Shown: positions 34,885-44,281 of the stretch, one piece after another | How positions within the stretch are numbered: position 1 is the stretch's first letter | Layout of the letters: the number at the start of each line of letters is the position of its first letter | Assembly: GCA_947588845.1 (NCBI GenBank) | Contig: CANQAR010000002.1 | Coordinates: forward strand, 1 to 64,000 | From: an uncultured Lachnospiraceae bacterium | GTDB lineage: Bacteria > Bacillota > Clostridia > Lachnospirales > Lachnospiraceae | Direction: 5' to 3' | DNA: 64,000 nucleotides | Position numbers and translations under genes: made by a program | Notes under the pieces: generated by a model | What the model was told of the DNA's origin: nothing | Seen by the model: the letters and a program-made list of their open reading frames with translations, nothing else | The model's database searches: none

Positions 34885-35825
34885 GAAAAATACCCCGTAT
34901 CATTATTTTTTGTGTTTTTATAAAAATACCGGCCGCCGCTCAGAATCTGCTTCCCGACCTTCTTTTTTGCTGTTACATATACGTAATAAGTGGTCTCATC
35001 CGTTATCTTTTTCCCTCCGAACTGTGAAATCACAGCAGTATTCCCGAATTTATCCTCAGTGCTTACTTTTAGATAACCGTCTGTGCTTCCGAAAGATACA
35101 AATACATCATATCCGTCCGCGTTTTTTACACGCTCCCACTGTATCGTAAGTCTGTCCCCCAGGACTCTGGCCGTCAGAATATGCGGCTGTGCAAAAAGAC
35201 AGCACGGCGCTGACCAGTCCCCGTAAATTTCTTCTCCGTCGACGACGATACAGGCCCGCACGGAAATCGTACAGATCTTTGACGCGGCCACCCGGTTGAT
35301 TCTTACCGTTCCGACATTATTTCCTGCCTTTCCCGCGGCAATTTTCCGTCCTTTTCCGTTTCTGACAATATACTCATAGCTGTCCGCACCGTCTATTTTG
35401 TCCCATCCGACACTGCAGCTTTCGGCCCGGTCATACCAGCCGGTCTGCCTGACATTCTGCACCTTGCCTGGAAGTGTCCTTGCCGCTGCCGTATAACCGG
35501 CAAGCTTTGTCCGCACAGCGCCGGATCTGTCCCTGTACTCATAATCCACCCGGACGTAACTGCTGCTTCCATTCGGAAGTCCCCGGATCTTTATTTTCAT
35601 CACAGAATCATCCACTGCCGCGTACAGACTGCTGTCGGCATTACATGTTCCGACATAAATCAGATAACGCAGGGCATCTTCTCTCAGATTCCAGCGGACT
35701 GTAACCGAATGCGCGGACGCTTTAATCTGTTCAAGTCCTGCAGCCTGACAGTTTTTTCCGGCAAACGAGAAAACGGCCGTCATAAGAAAGAAGGCCGCAA
35801 GAAATCGTTTCAGATATTTTTTCAT
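34881..35825 (-). CDS. Secreted protein with fibronectin type III-like repeats
   Basis: A 314-residue exported protein. The signal peptide MKKYLKRFLAAFFLMTAVFSF ends near CQA/AGL. The mature part contains three beta-sandwich modules of about 95 residues resembling FN3 domains (phrases such as VTVRWNLREDALRYLIYV, SVGWDKIDGADSYEYIV, LTIQWERVKNADGYDVFV). No catalytic domain or sortase motif is seen, so it may be an adhesion or wall-binding protein. ATG 35825 is preferred because the GGAGGG box is too close to the ATG at 35831. It begins the operon ending with the amidase. Confidence 0.8.
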   Translation of the reverse strand: MKKYLKRFLAAFFLMTAVFSFAGKNCQAAGLEQIKASAHSVTVRWNLREDALRYLIYVGTCNADSSLYAAVDDSVMKIKIRGLPNGSSSYVRVDYEYRDRSGAVRTKLAGYTAAARTLPGKVQNVRQTGWYDRAESCSVGWDKIDGADSYEYIVRNGKGRKIAAGKAGNNVGTVRINRVAASKICTISVRACIVVDGEEIYGDWSAPCCLFAQPHILTARVLGDRLTIQWERVKNADGYDVFVSFGSTDGYLKVSTEDKFGNTAVISQFGGKKITDETTYYVYVTAKKKVGKQILSGGRYFYKNTKNNDTGYFS

Positions 35826-35947
35826 TTTCATCCCTCCGATCAGCCGCTGCAGAAAACCACACACTTACAGCTTCTGCAGACCAGCTTTGCACTTCACAGT
35901 CCGCTCTTCTTTTTTGCCGACTCCGGCAGTCCTGACATGTCATCCTT

Positions 35948-36001
35948 TTTCGCGCAAAGGCAGACTGACAGACAAAACCTGCAGCCTGTCTTTGCACGAA
36001 A
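35948..36001. promoter_or_regulatory. Long stem-loop downstream of the antiporter operon
   Basis: Arms TTTCGCGCAAAGGCAGACTG and CAGCCTGTCTTTGCACGAAA pair over 20 bp with three differences, two of which are wobble pairs. It lies 20 bp past the last antiporter gene. No U tract follows on either strand, so a message-stabilising role is more likely than termination. Confidence 0.6.
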
Positions 36002-36020
36002 ACCCGGTTTCCCCTGTGCT

Positions 36021-38129
36021 TTACAGCCAGATAATATAGATCAGCGTAATACAGAATCCGATGCAGACCAGCATCAGACCAAAGGAAAGACTTCTCCCAA
36101 TGATCATGTTTTTCTCCCGGATTCCAAAGCGCAGCATGGCAAGTGTATGTCGGTAATCCGTATGAACCGGAGCGCTGCGCCTCCAGGTGCGGTTCAGAAG
36201 ATCCCGGAAGAAATTCATCACCGTACCGGCTGCCTTCGTCGCCACCGTACCTTCCGGCAGTTCATGCGGCAGAGGACTGTCGCGATAGATCGTCTTCCTG
36301 AGCGCAACGACACAGAGGTCGAGCAGCGAATCGAGAATCCTGCACGGGATCGCAGCAACGAAAGGCAGAATCTTTAAAAGCAGCGGACGGTAGATCAGAT
36401 TCTCAAGATCAAGCCATGCCGGCCACGCGTTGACGTAAACGTACTCTCCCTTTTCATTCTTTTTCATCAGGCTTGCCCATATCACGATCAGATAGACCAG
36501 AATACCGATCACAATCGATATCAGCGCGCCGGACAGATTTTCCCGGCTGAAGTAGGCCACTTGATGTCCCGCTTCCTCAAGATGCATCAGTCCCTGTCCG
36601 AGATGAGCCGCTCTGTCCATGATCTGGTGCGGGAAAAGTCCCCAGACCAGAAGCACAAGCGCGCTGCCCGCGAGCGCAAACGTGCTCTCCGGATTCATGT
36701 AACGCTTCATCCTGTCATATTTTTCCTGCAGGGCTGCATCCGTATTTTTCTCGATAAAGACTGCTTTGAACAGTTTTGTCATATATGCGATCGTCAGGCC
36801 GCCACTTACGAGGAAGATAATTTCCACCAGCTTGAATATCCCTGACGAGGAGTACTCGATAATACTCTCATGCAGCAGCGTCTTGCTGACGTATCCGCCA
36901 AAGAACGGAATTCCGCCGATGGCAAGCGCCCCAACAAGAAAGATCAGCTTCAGGAGCGGCTTTTTCCTCCCGAAACCGCGGATCTTGTTCAGATCAAGCT
37001 CATGCGTATTCATGAAGATGACGCCTGCCGCCATGAACAGCACCAGCTTGATCAGCGAATGATTGACCATATGCAGCAGCGTTCCGTGAACCGCAAGCGC
37101 ATTCTCTTCGCCCAGAAGCCCCTGCATTCCGACGCCGACCAGAATAAATCCGATCTGCGACATGGACGAACACGCCAGCGCGTGCTTTATGTTGATGGAA
37201 AAGACGGCAAGCAGCGCGCCTCCGAACATCGTCAGGACGCCGATTCCAAGAATCAGAGAGCCCCACGCCTTGTCATGCAGGAACAGATTGCAGCTCACAA
37301 TCAGCGTGCCGAAGATACCGGTCTTTGTCAGAATACCGGACAGCAGCGCCGAAGCCGGAGCCGGAGCCACCGGATGCGCTTTCGGCAGCCAGATATGGAG
37401 CGGAAACGCGCCCGCCTTCGCTCCGAATCCGAACAGCAGACACGCGCCTGCCGCATACAGCAGTTTTCTTCCGCTCTCATATGCCGCGGACGAAGAGGAT
37501 GCAGCCAGTTTTGTGCCGTAATCTGAGACTGCCGCGAGCAGTTTCGAGATCTCAAGCGTCCCGAATACGTGATAGATCAGGAAAATTCCCATCAGCATCA
37601 CAAGTCCGCCGATGACCGCCACCGCGAGGTAGGTCGCCGCCGCGCGCAGAGAAGGCTCATCCTCCTCCTGCGCCACCCAGACGTAGGAGGTAAACGACAT
37701 AATCTCAAAGAAAATAAACATTGTATAGAGATCCGCCGACAGGAACACGCCCATTGTCGCGCCGAACGTCAGCAGGAGAAACAGGTAAAAACGGTTCCTG
37801 TTGGCATGATGCGTAAAATATTCCCGTGAGAGAATCGTTGTCATCATCCACATCAGAGAAGCCACCGTCCCGTAAATCAGACGGAACCCGTCCAGTGTAA
37901 AGGACAGACCAAAACCGCAGATTCCGGCGATATGGCAGCCGGCGATCGTTTCGGCGGGATCGCTGCCTCCATACAGCACAAACAGCGCAGCCATAAAGAG
38001 AAATTCGCTCACCGTCACAAAATCAGCGATGTAATCCCTGATCTTCTCATTTTTCAGGCCCGCGAACCAGCCATACAGGCCTCCCAGGAACGGGTAGAAT
38101 ACAAGTATCGCAAGAATTATTCCGATCAT
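36021..38129 (-). CDS. Mrp/complex I-like proton-conducting subunit (fourth NuoL/M/N paralogue, 702 aa)
   Basis: A large membrane protein of the NuoL/MrpA/MrpD family. Charged channel residues expected of the family are present: Glu in IFFEIMSFTS (TM5), Lys in GFGAKAGAFPLHIWLP (TM7), Lys in GILTKTGIFG (TM8) and Lys in GGYVSKTLLHES (TM12). About 200 residues follow the core, including further helices and an amphipathic stretch, like the lateral-helix extension of NuoL-type proteins. It is the last of ten genes in the antiporter operon, 16 bp from the previous gene. It presumably moves H+ or Na+; which ion cannot be told. Confidence 0.85.
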   Translation of the reverse strand: MIGIILAILVFYPFLGGLYGWFAGLKNEKIRDYIADFVTVSEFLFMAALFVLYGGSDPAETIAGCHIAGICGFGLSFTLDGFRLIYGTVASLMWMMTTILSREYFTHHANRNRFYLFLLLTFGATMGVFLSADLYTMFIFFEIMSFTSYVWVAQEEDEPSLRAAATYLAVAVIGGLVMLMGIFLIYHVFGTLEISKLLAAVSDYGTKLAASSSSAAYESGRKLLYAAGACLLFGFGAKAGAFPLHIWLPKAHPVAPAPASALLSGILTKTGIFGTLIVSCNLFLHDKAWGSLILGIGVLTMFGGALLAVFSINIKHALACSSMSQIGFILVGVGMQGLLGEENALAVHGTLLHMVNHSLIKLVLFMAAGVIFMNTHELDLNKIRGFGRKKPLLKLIFLVGALAIGGIPFFGGYVSKTLLHESIIEYSSSGIFKLVEIIFLVSGGLTIAYMTKLFKAVFIEKNTDAALQEKYDRMKRYMNPESTFALAGSALVLLVWGLFPHQIMDRAAHLGQGLMHLEEAGHQVAYFSRENLSGALISIVIGILVYLIVIWASLMKKNEKGEYVYVNAWPAWLDLENLIYRPLLLKILPFVAAIPCRILDSLLDLCVVALRKTIYRDSPLPHELPEGTVATKAAGTVMNFFRDLLNRTWRRSAPVHTDYRHTLAMLRFGIREKNMIIGRSLSFGLMLVCIGFCITLIYIIWL

Positions 38130-38145
38130 CCCCTGTTCCCCCTTT

Positions 38146-39618
38146 CTACATCACTGAGCTGATCTGCTCCAGCATATCGGTAAACCATCCGGAGCAGACG
38201 CCGAAATAAATAATCGCTATCGTGAACACCGTAAGCGGCAGAATCATCATCCAGTTCGGATCTTCCACATCCGAAATCGTGGAAAAATCAAAATCCTTTC
38301 CTGGAAAGAACGCACGCACCACAATCGTCATCATATAGATCGCCGTGAGAAGCGCCGAAACCAGAAGCGCGGCAATTCCAAGGTAAGCCGCTCCTGTTCC
38401 CGCGTCAAGCGCCGCTTTCACAAGATTCCACTTGCTGACAAAACCCGCAAGGCCGGGAACACCCATCAGAGCCAGACCAGATATGGTGAAGACCACGAAT
38501 ACCTTCGGCATTCTGTATCCGAAACCGTTCAGCTGATGGACATACTCGCGCCCCGTTTTGTAAATGACAGCGCCCACGCAGAAGAAAGCCGAGATCTTGA
38601 TAAACGCGTGGAATACCATGTGGCTCATCGCGCCCGCAAGTCCCAGCGGCGACATCAGCACGACTCCAAACAACACATAGGAGAGGTTGCTGACCGTGGA
38701 CCACGCAAGCCTGCGCTTCATATGCGTCTCCTTTACCGCGCGGCTGCAGCCGTAGACGATCGTAATGATGACCGCGGCCATCACAACGCCCTGTGCCCAT
38801 GTTCCGCGCAGGAAATCCGCGCCGAAGCTGTAATAAGTCACACGCATGGCCGCGAACGCACCCGCCTTCACGACCGCCACCGCGTGAAGCAGGGCCGTAA
38901 CCGGTGTCGGGGCGACGCCGGCCTTCGGCAGCCAGGAACAGAACGGCCAGATCGCCGTCTTGATCGAGAAGCCGAAAAAGCACATCACATAAGTAAACAG
39001 GATCATGTTTCTGTGATCCCCGATTTTCGCAAAATCCAGAACGCCGCCAGGCACAAAGTTCGAGGTTGTCCCGTAGATCAGGACAAACGCCAGGCCGATA
39101 AAGCCGAATGCCGCTCCTCCAAGCATGTAATAGACGTACGTACGGCCCGCGAGGATCGCTTCTCTCGTCAGCGTATGGATCACCAGAGGCAGCGTCACAA
39201 TGCTGAGCGCTTCGTAGAAACAGTACATCGTCACAATGTCCTCCGCAAGCGCGATGCCGAGCGTGATGCCGTAAGTCATTGTGTAAAACATGAAGAAATA
39301 TTTCTCATGTCCTTCGTGTTTCATGTACTCAAACGAGTACAGCGTCGCCAGAGGCCAGAGAAACGCGACCAGTCCCGCGAACACGGAGCCAAGTCCGTCG
39401 AGCTTAAAACTGAGCGACAGATTTCCCGCAAACCGAAACAGGACAAACTCCTCCTGCGGCTGGTTAAATAAAGTCACAAACATCAGAATCGTCACAAGAA
39501 GCACGGCCGCCTCGATATAAACCATCATCCAGAGTCTGTTTTTAAACGGGATGAAAGGAATCAGCGCGCCTGCCAGAACCGGCAGCAATACGACTACTGC
39601 CAAAATAGCTGCATTCAT
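38146..39618 (-). CDS. Mrp/complex I-like proton-conducting subunit (third paralogue, 490 aa)
   Basis: A 490-residue member of the NuoL/M/N-MrpA/D family with about 14 hydrophobic segments. Key residues are kept: Glu in CFYEALSIVT, Lys in GFSIKTAIWPFCSWLP, Lys in VAVVKAGAFA and Lys in GFVSKWNLVKA. The usual PLHxWLP motif reads PFCSWLP, an unusual substitution of the motif's His by Cys-Ser in this copy. It is tightly spaced (15-16 bp) with its neighbours. Confidence 0.85.
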   Translation of the reverse strand: MNAAILAVVVLLPVLAGALIPFIPFKNRLWMMVYIEAAVLLVTILMFVTLFNQPQEEFVLFRFAGNLSLSFKLDGLGSVFAGLVAFLWPLATLYSFEYMKHEGHEKYFFMFYTMTYGITLGIALAEDIVTMYCFYEALSIVTLPLVIHTLTREAILAGRTYVYYMLGGAAFGFIGLAFVLIYGTTSNFVPGGVLDFAKIGDHRNMILFTYVMCFFGFSIKTAIWPFCSWLPKAGVAPTPVTALLHAVAVVKAGAFAAMRVTYYSFGADFLRGTWAQGVVMAAVIITIVYGCSRAVKETHMKRRLAWSTVSNLSYVLFGVVLMSPLGLAGAMSHMVFHAFIKISAFFCVGAVIYKTGREYVHQLNGFGYRMPKVFVVFTISGLALMGVPGLAGFVSKWNLVKAALDAGTGAAYLGIAALLVSALLTAIYMMTIVVRAFFPGKDFDFSTISDVEDPNWMMILPLTVFTIAIIYFGVCSGWFTDMLEQISSVM

Positions 39619-39633
39619 TTCCTCTCCTCCTCT

Positions 39634-41133
39634 CTAAAATACAAGATCCGCGATCCTGCTGATAAAGCCGATCAGCGGATTCGGAATAACGCCGGGCAGC
39701 ACGGCAATCGCAGTAAGAAACAAAACCGGGTACAGCATTCCCTTCGGCGCGTCGTCCTTTGGCACGGACGGGTAATCTTTCCCGGGGAAGAATCCCTTCA
39801 TCGTAACGGGAAGAAGATAACCGGCCGTGAGAAGCGCGCTTACAAGAAGTATGACCGGACCGAGCCATCCGAAGACTCCGACATTCGCCTCAAGAGCTCC
39901 CTGCGCCAGATACCACTTGCTGATAAAGCCGCTTGTCGGAGGAATTCCGATCAGGGCAAGGGACGCAAAAGTAAAACACCACAGCGTTCCCGGCATCTGC
40001 TTTCCGATTCCGTCCAGTTCATCCACTCTCGTCTTATTGCATTTGACGATAAAGACTCCGGCCACGAGGAACAGTGTACACTTGATAAACATATGAAATA
40101 CCGTGTGCAGCATCGCTCCCTCGAAAGCGGTCGGGCTCAAAAGCGAGAGGCCGAACAGGATGTAGGACACCTGGCTGACCGTCGAGTAGGCAAGCCTTTT
40201 CTTGAAGACAGGCTCGCGGAATGCCAGCAGAGATCCCATAAAGACCGTGAGCAGCGTAAGCGTCATCCATGCGGTCTGTACCCAGCTTCCACGCAGGAAA
40301 TCCGCGCCGGCGACATAGTAGACGACGCGAAGCACAGCGAGGACGCCGGCCTTCGCGATCACGCCGGAGAGCACCGCGGACGCCGGGGACGGAGCCACCG
40401 GATGCGCGGTCGGAAGCCACGCGTGCAGCGGAAACATACCGGCTTTCGCGCCAAAACCGATCAAAGCCGCGAAAACGGCAATCAGAAGAATCGTGCCGTT
40501 CTGCGCGGCAAGCTCCGGATTCAGCGTCCCGCCCGCGGTAAAGGTGAGCGTGTCGCAGTTCTGATACAGGAAAAAGAGCGCAAACAGTCCGAGATATGCG
40601 CCGCACATCGAGTAAAACAGATATTTCAGGGAAGCCATGATCGCCTCCCGCGAACCGTTGTGCAGCACAAGCGGAGCGGACGTAACCGTCATCAGCTCAT
40701 AAAACAGATACATCGTCACAAGATTTCCGGAAAACGCGAGCGCGATCAGCACGCCGAACACGATCAGATAGAAAGCGAAGAACTGCTTCTCTTTCCCTTC
40801 ATGCGGCATGTAGGTGAACGCGTAAATACCGACTGCCGTCCAAGCAATGCAGAAGATCGCCGCAAACAGCCTGCCGGCTCCGTCAATCTGAAAATAAACC
40901 GGAATTCCTTTCACAATCTCAAACAGCGCGAGGCTTCCTTTTCCCGCCCACACCAGAGCCAGCGTGAAAACCGTCGTCGCGATGAGGGTAAAAAACACAA
41001 GGATGTGCAGCCTTTTCAGTTCCTCTTCGGACGGCCCGGACGCGTCTTTTCTCCGGTCAAATGCCAGCGAGATGAGCAGGCAGGCGCCCACGATCACGGG
41101 AAGGCATACCGGCAGCAAAATCCAACTATTCAT
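39634..41133 (-). CDS. Mrp/complex I-like proton-conducting subunit (second paralogue, 499 aa)
   Basis: A 499-residue NuoL/M/N-MrpA/D family membrane protein. Residues expected for ion translocation are present: Glu in LFYELMTVTSAP, Lys in GFGAKAGMFPLHAWLP, Lys in GVIAKAGVLAV and Lys in GFISKWYLAQG. It differs clearly in sequence from the other three paralogues, which argues for old divergence rather than a recent tandem duplication. It lies 12 bp after the preceding gene. Confidence 0.85.
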   Translation of the reverse strand: MNSWILLPVCLPVIVGACLLISLAFDRRKDASGPSEEELKRLHILVFFTLIATTVFTLALVWAGKGSLALFEIVKGIPVYFQIDGAGRLFAAIFCIAWTAVGIYAFTYMPHEGKEKQFFAFYLIVFGVLIALAFSGNLVTMYLFYELMTVTSAPLVLHNGSREAIMASLKYLFYSMCGAYLGLFALFFLYQNCDTLTFTAGGTLNPELAAQNGTILLIAVFAALIGFGAKAGMFPLHAWLPTAHPVAPSPASAVLSGVIAKAGVLAVLRVVYYVAGADFLRGSWVQTAWMTLTLLTVFMGSLLAFREPVFKKRLAYSTVSQVSYILFGLSLLSPTAFEGAMLHTVFHMFIKCTLFLVAGVFIVKCNKTRVDELDGIGKQMPGTLWCFTFASLALIGIPPTSGFISKWYLAQGALEANVGVFGWLGPVILLVSALLTAGYLLPVTMKGFFPGKDYPSVPKDDAPKGMLYPVLFLTAIAVLPGVIPNPLIGFISRIADLVF

Positions 41134-41145
41134 TCTTCTCTCCTC

Positions 41146-42648
41146 CTATGCAAACATCCCGAGTCCCTGCTCGATCATTCTCACAATCGGGGCCGAACCA
41201 AGTCCCAAGATCAGGTTCAAAGCGACGAGACACAGCATGGCGGCTGATTTTGTCCTGTTCTCTGTCATATGGATCTCCCGGAAGCCTTCTCTGCCCGCAG
41301 TCCGTTCCGGCGTGTACAGGCGGATTACCGTCTTCATAAAGTAAACGGCATTCAGAACCGTACTGACAGCAAGCGCGATCAGAGCCGGGAACATTTTCCA
41401 TCCATCTCCAATTGCCGCCTGCGCGAACAGCAGTTTCGAGATAAAGCCTGACAGAGCCGGGAAGCCGACCATCGAGAGACTTCCGACCGTAAACGCAATG
41501 CCGGCCAGTTTGTTGCGGTACCCCGCTCCCGTCAGATCAAAGAAATCCGTGCTGTCGTTCGAAGAGTCCGTGATCCCTGACGCAGAAAGAAACAGCAGAG
41601 ATTTCGTCGCCGCATGGGACAGAACATGGAAAATACTGGCCATAATACCGGCCTCCGTCGCAAGGCCGAAGCCCATATAGATATAACCGATCTGCGCCAC
41701 CGAAGAATAGGCGACCATCCGGCGGATGTTATTCTCGCGGATCGCACTGATTGATCCCATGATCATGCCCAGGATGCCGAAAATAAACAGAATATTGACG
41801 ACTTTGCTGTCCTGGATCACGTCAAACCCGATCACGCGGTAGAAAATCTTGATCAGCAGGAATATATAACCCTTGGACACCAGCGAAGAAAGAATCGCGG
41901 CCGACGATACCGTGGAATATCCATAGGCGTCGGGCAGCCATGCATGGAACGGAAACAGCGCGCTCTTGATCGCGAGACCGACCGACATCAGTCCCACCGC
42001 CACGAGAAGCGGAACACGGTACTGCCCTGTCCGGTGGATGATCTCCACCTGTTCTTTTATATTGCTCATCAGCAGATGCCCCGTCACATCGTAGAGATAG
42101 CAGATGCCGAGAAGCAGCATACCGGAGCCCAGAAGACTCATGATCATGTAGCGCGTCGCGGCCTCGATCGTCCGCCCGTTCTGTTTGATCATGATCAGAC
42201 CGCAGGCCGAGATCGTATTGATTTCCACGAACACGTAGGCCGTGAACAGGTCGTTCGTGTAGATCAGCGCGAGCAGCGAACAGAGCAGAAGATTGATCAT
42301 GATATAATAGAGATTCTTTTTTTCATCCTCAATTTCCGCCGCCTGCTCCTGATATCCTCCGATCACGCACAGCAGCATGACCACACAGAAAAACAGCGCC
42401 ATCCCTGCCTCAAGCACGCCGATGCGGATCTCATTGCCCCACGGCGCCGGGAAATGTCCCATCATATAGACATAGCTCTCACCTGTCCCGAGAACAAACA
42501 GGAATACCATAAGCGACATCGCCGCCACCAGCGACATCATGGCCAGATTCAGCCTTTTCGCCTTCTTTCCTCCCATGATCGAGGACAGAGAACCTGAGAA
42601 CAATGACACAATGATGGAAATAAAAGGAAGATTCTGTACAAACTGCAT
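41146..42648 (-). CDS. mnhD: MrpD-like antiporter subunit (first NuoN/MrpD paralogue, 500 aa)
   Basis: A 500-residue membrane protein closest in layout to MrpD/MbhH. Charged residues are in place: Glu in YVFVEINTISA, Lys in GLAIKSALFPFHAWLPDAYG, Lys in SSLVSKGYIFLL and Lys in GFISKLLFAQA. The ATG overlaps the mnhC stop as TGATG. Following directly after MrpC as in mrp and mbh operons, it is the best candidate for the standard D subunit; the next three genes are extra relatives. Confidence 0.88.
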   Translation of the reverse strand: MQFVQNLPFISIIVSLFSGSLSSIMGGKKAKRLNLAMMSLVAAMSLMVFLFVLGTGESYVYMMGHFPAPWGNEIRIGVLEAGMALFFCVVMLLCVIGGYQEQAAEIEDEKKNLYYIMINLLLCSLLALIYTNDLFTAYVFVEINTISACGLIMIKQNGRTIEAATRYMIMSLLGSGMLLLGICYLYDVTGHLLMSNIKEQVEIIHRTGQYRVPLLVAVGLMSVGLAIKSALFPFHAWLPDAYGYSTVSSAAILSSLVSKGYIFLLIKIFYRVIGFDVIQDSKVVNILFIFGILGMIMGSISAIRENNIRRMVAYSSVAQIGYIYMGFGLATEAGIMASIFHVLSHAATKSLLFLSASGITDSSNDSTDFFDLTGAGYRNKLAGIAFTVGSLSMVGFPALSGFISKLLFAQAAIGDGWKMFPALIALAVSTVLNAVYFMKTVIRLYTPERTAGREGFREIHMTENRTKSAAMLCLVALNLILGLGSAPIVRMIEQGLGMFA

Positions 42649-43025
42649 CACAGGCCCTCCTTCTTAAGCATGGTCGAGATCTCATCGAGATTCAGTGTGT
42701 GGAACCTGCGGTACAGGCGGATTGTGAGCGACAGCATCAGGGCGCTCACCGACACGGAAACCACGATGCCCGTCAGGACAAGACCCGCCGGGATCGGATT
42801 GATATACGCTTCCACACTCTGGACGCCATCCGTGACAATCGGAGCGGAGCGGCCGACAATATAACCCTTCAGTGCCAGAAACAGATACATCGCCGTATCC
42901 ATGATATTGAGGCCGATGATCTTCTTGATCAGGTTTTTCTGCAGAAGGAGGTTGGAAAAGCCGATCGCGAACAGAATCATCGACACAGCCTCCGGATAAT
43001 TGTGCATCAGATTTGATAAATCCAT
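42648..43025 (-). CDS. mnhC: MrpC/NuoK-like antiporter subunit
   Basis: A 125-residue protein with three transmembrane segments in NuoK arrangement, including the conserved stretch KIIGLNIMDTAMYLF and a final helix VLTGIVVSVSVSALMLSLTIRLYRR. It corresponds to MrpC/MnhC/MbhG, which joins the D subunit in the membrane domain. It sits between the MrpB fusion gene and the first MrpD-like gene, the standard order. Confidence 0.9.
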   Translation of the reverse strand: MDLSNLMHNYPEAVSMILFAIGFSNLLLQKNLIKKIIGLNIMDTAMYLFLALKGYIVGRSAPIVTDGVQSVEAYINPIPAGLVLTGIVVSVSVSALMLSLTIRLYRRFHTLNLDEISTMLKKEGL

Positions 43026-43026
43026 A

Positions 43027-43992
43027 TCAGAATCCTCCTTTCCGGAACATCACATAGAATGTATACATCGTGCCGGCGACGACAATGCCGACACAGATAT
43101 TAAGAATCAGGATCAGGCCGCTGCTTAAGATCGCACCCGGCGTTCCAAGCGGAATGATGCTCTCAATATGGTTCGCACCCGTAAAGAAGGAGTAGCTCTT
43201 CGCAAGGCAATAGCAGCCGAGAGCGCCAAAGCACATCCATTTGTAGGTTTTCGCCGTAAAGAAGCGCTCCGTTTTCTCGAAGCCGAACGCATTCAGATAC
43301 AGGATCAGGCCCGCGCCTATGATAGCTCCGCCCGAGAAACCTCCGCCCGGTCCCAGATGACCTCCGAGAATCACATAGATTCCAAAAATCATGATCGGAG
43401 GAACCACGATCTTCGCGACCGTCTGCAGAATCACGTCATTCTCCGGCTCATGCGCGCTGTCGCTTGCTTCCTCTTCCTGAAGTTTTTTCTTGTTGCCATC
43501 AAGACGCAGCAGGATCAGCACCGCGCAGGTCGCGATAAAAAGCACGTGAGACTCGCCCAGCGTATCAAACGCACGGTAATCCAGAATCATGCCCGTGACA
43601 ATGTTGACAGCGCCCGTTTCCTGAAGCCCGTTCTCTATGTAGCGCTGCGGCACTTCATTGTTTGCCGGATTCCCGGCATCTCCAAGAGGAGGAAGATAGG
43701 AGACCGCCACGAGAAACAGGCTCACCATACAGATACAGAACAGAACGCTGACGACCCGGTACAGTGTCTGGAAAGGCCCTGTCTTCCGGTTCCGTTCCAG
43801 ATTGTAGATCTGGTCCAGCATTTTCTGTTTTTCCTTCTCTCTTTTTTTCTTTACTTTTTTGGATTCCGTAAACGGTTCCTGCGGCTTCATCTCCACCTGA
43901 TCCAGGAACAGATCCTTCTCTCCCGTAAACCACTGATGAAGTCGGAAGGAACGCGTTTTCCGATATGATTCTTCACTGATCTTCCGGCTCAT
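43027..43992 (-). CDS. mnhB: MbhE-MrpB fusion antiporter subunit
   Basis: A 321-residue protein. A highly charged cytoplasmic N-terminal region of about 75 residues (ESKKVKKKREKEKQ) comes first. Then an MbhE-like domain, equivalent to the last part of MrpA (LPPLGDAGNPANNEVP, AFDTLGESHVLF), and finally an MrpB domain with the hallmark LGGHLGPGGGFSGGAI. In canonical mrp operons the first part belongs to MrpA and in mbh operons it is a separate gene. ATG 43992 has an AGGAGGAAGGAG box; the gene overlaps the previous one by 20 bp. Confidence 0.87.
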   Translation of the reverse strand: MSRKISEESYRKTRSFRLHQWFTGEKDLFLDQVEMKPQEPFTESKKVKKKREKEKQKMLDQIYNLERNRKTGPFQTLYRVVSVLFCICMVSLFLVAVSYLPPLGDAGNPANNEVPQRYIENGLQETGAVNIVTGMILDYRAFDTLGESHVLFIATCAVLILLRLDGNKKKLQEEEASDSAHEPENDVILQTVAKIVVPPIMIFGIYVILGGHLGPGGGFSGGAIIGAGLILYLNAFGFEKTERFFTAKTYKWMCFGALGCYCLAKSYSFFTGANHIESIIPLGTPGAILSSGLILILNICVGIVVAGTMYTFYVMFRKGGF

Positions 43993-44278
43993 TTTCTCCT
44001 TCCTCCTTTTCTTCTTCCTGTTTTTTTCCGCCGTCGTCCATCTCAATCATCGCGTGAATCTTTTTCAGAGTAATGAAAAAGAGAACCGAAGTCACACCCG
44101 CTCCGACCGCGGCTTCCGTGATCGCCAGATCCGGAGACTCCAGAAGCAGCCAGATGACCGACATGACCAGACTGTACGACATAAAGATCGCAATCGCGTT
44201 CAGCAGGTTTCTTGAAACACTGACCGCGATTGCGCACACGACCAGAAATCCAAGAAGAATATACATAAAAATCTGCAC
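43973..44278 (-). CDS. MbhD-like (DUF4040) antiporter subunit
   Basis: A 101-residue protein equivalent to the MrpA C-terminal DUF4040/MbhD region, here a stand-alone gene. The signature SPDLAITEAAVGAGVTSVLF with its conserved acidic residues is clear. Three helices are followed by an acidic tail (EEEKEEGENEPEDQ) that overlaps the start of the next gene. This splitting matches the hydrogenase-linked Mbh layout more than Mrp. Confidence 0.88.
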   Translation of the reverse strand: MQIFMYILLGFLVVCAIAVSVSRNLLNAIAIFMSYSLVMSVIWLLLESPDLAITEAAVGAGVTSVLFFITLKKIHAMIEMDDGGKKQEEEKEEGENEPEDQ

Positions 44279-44281
44279 AGC

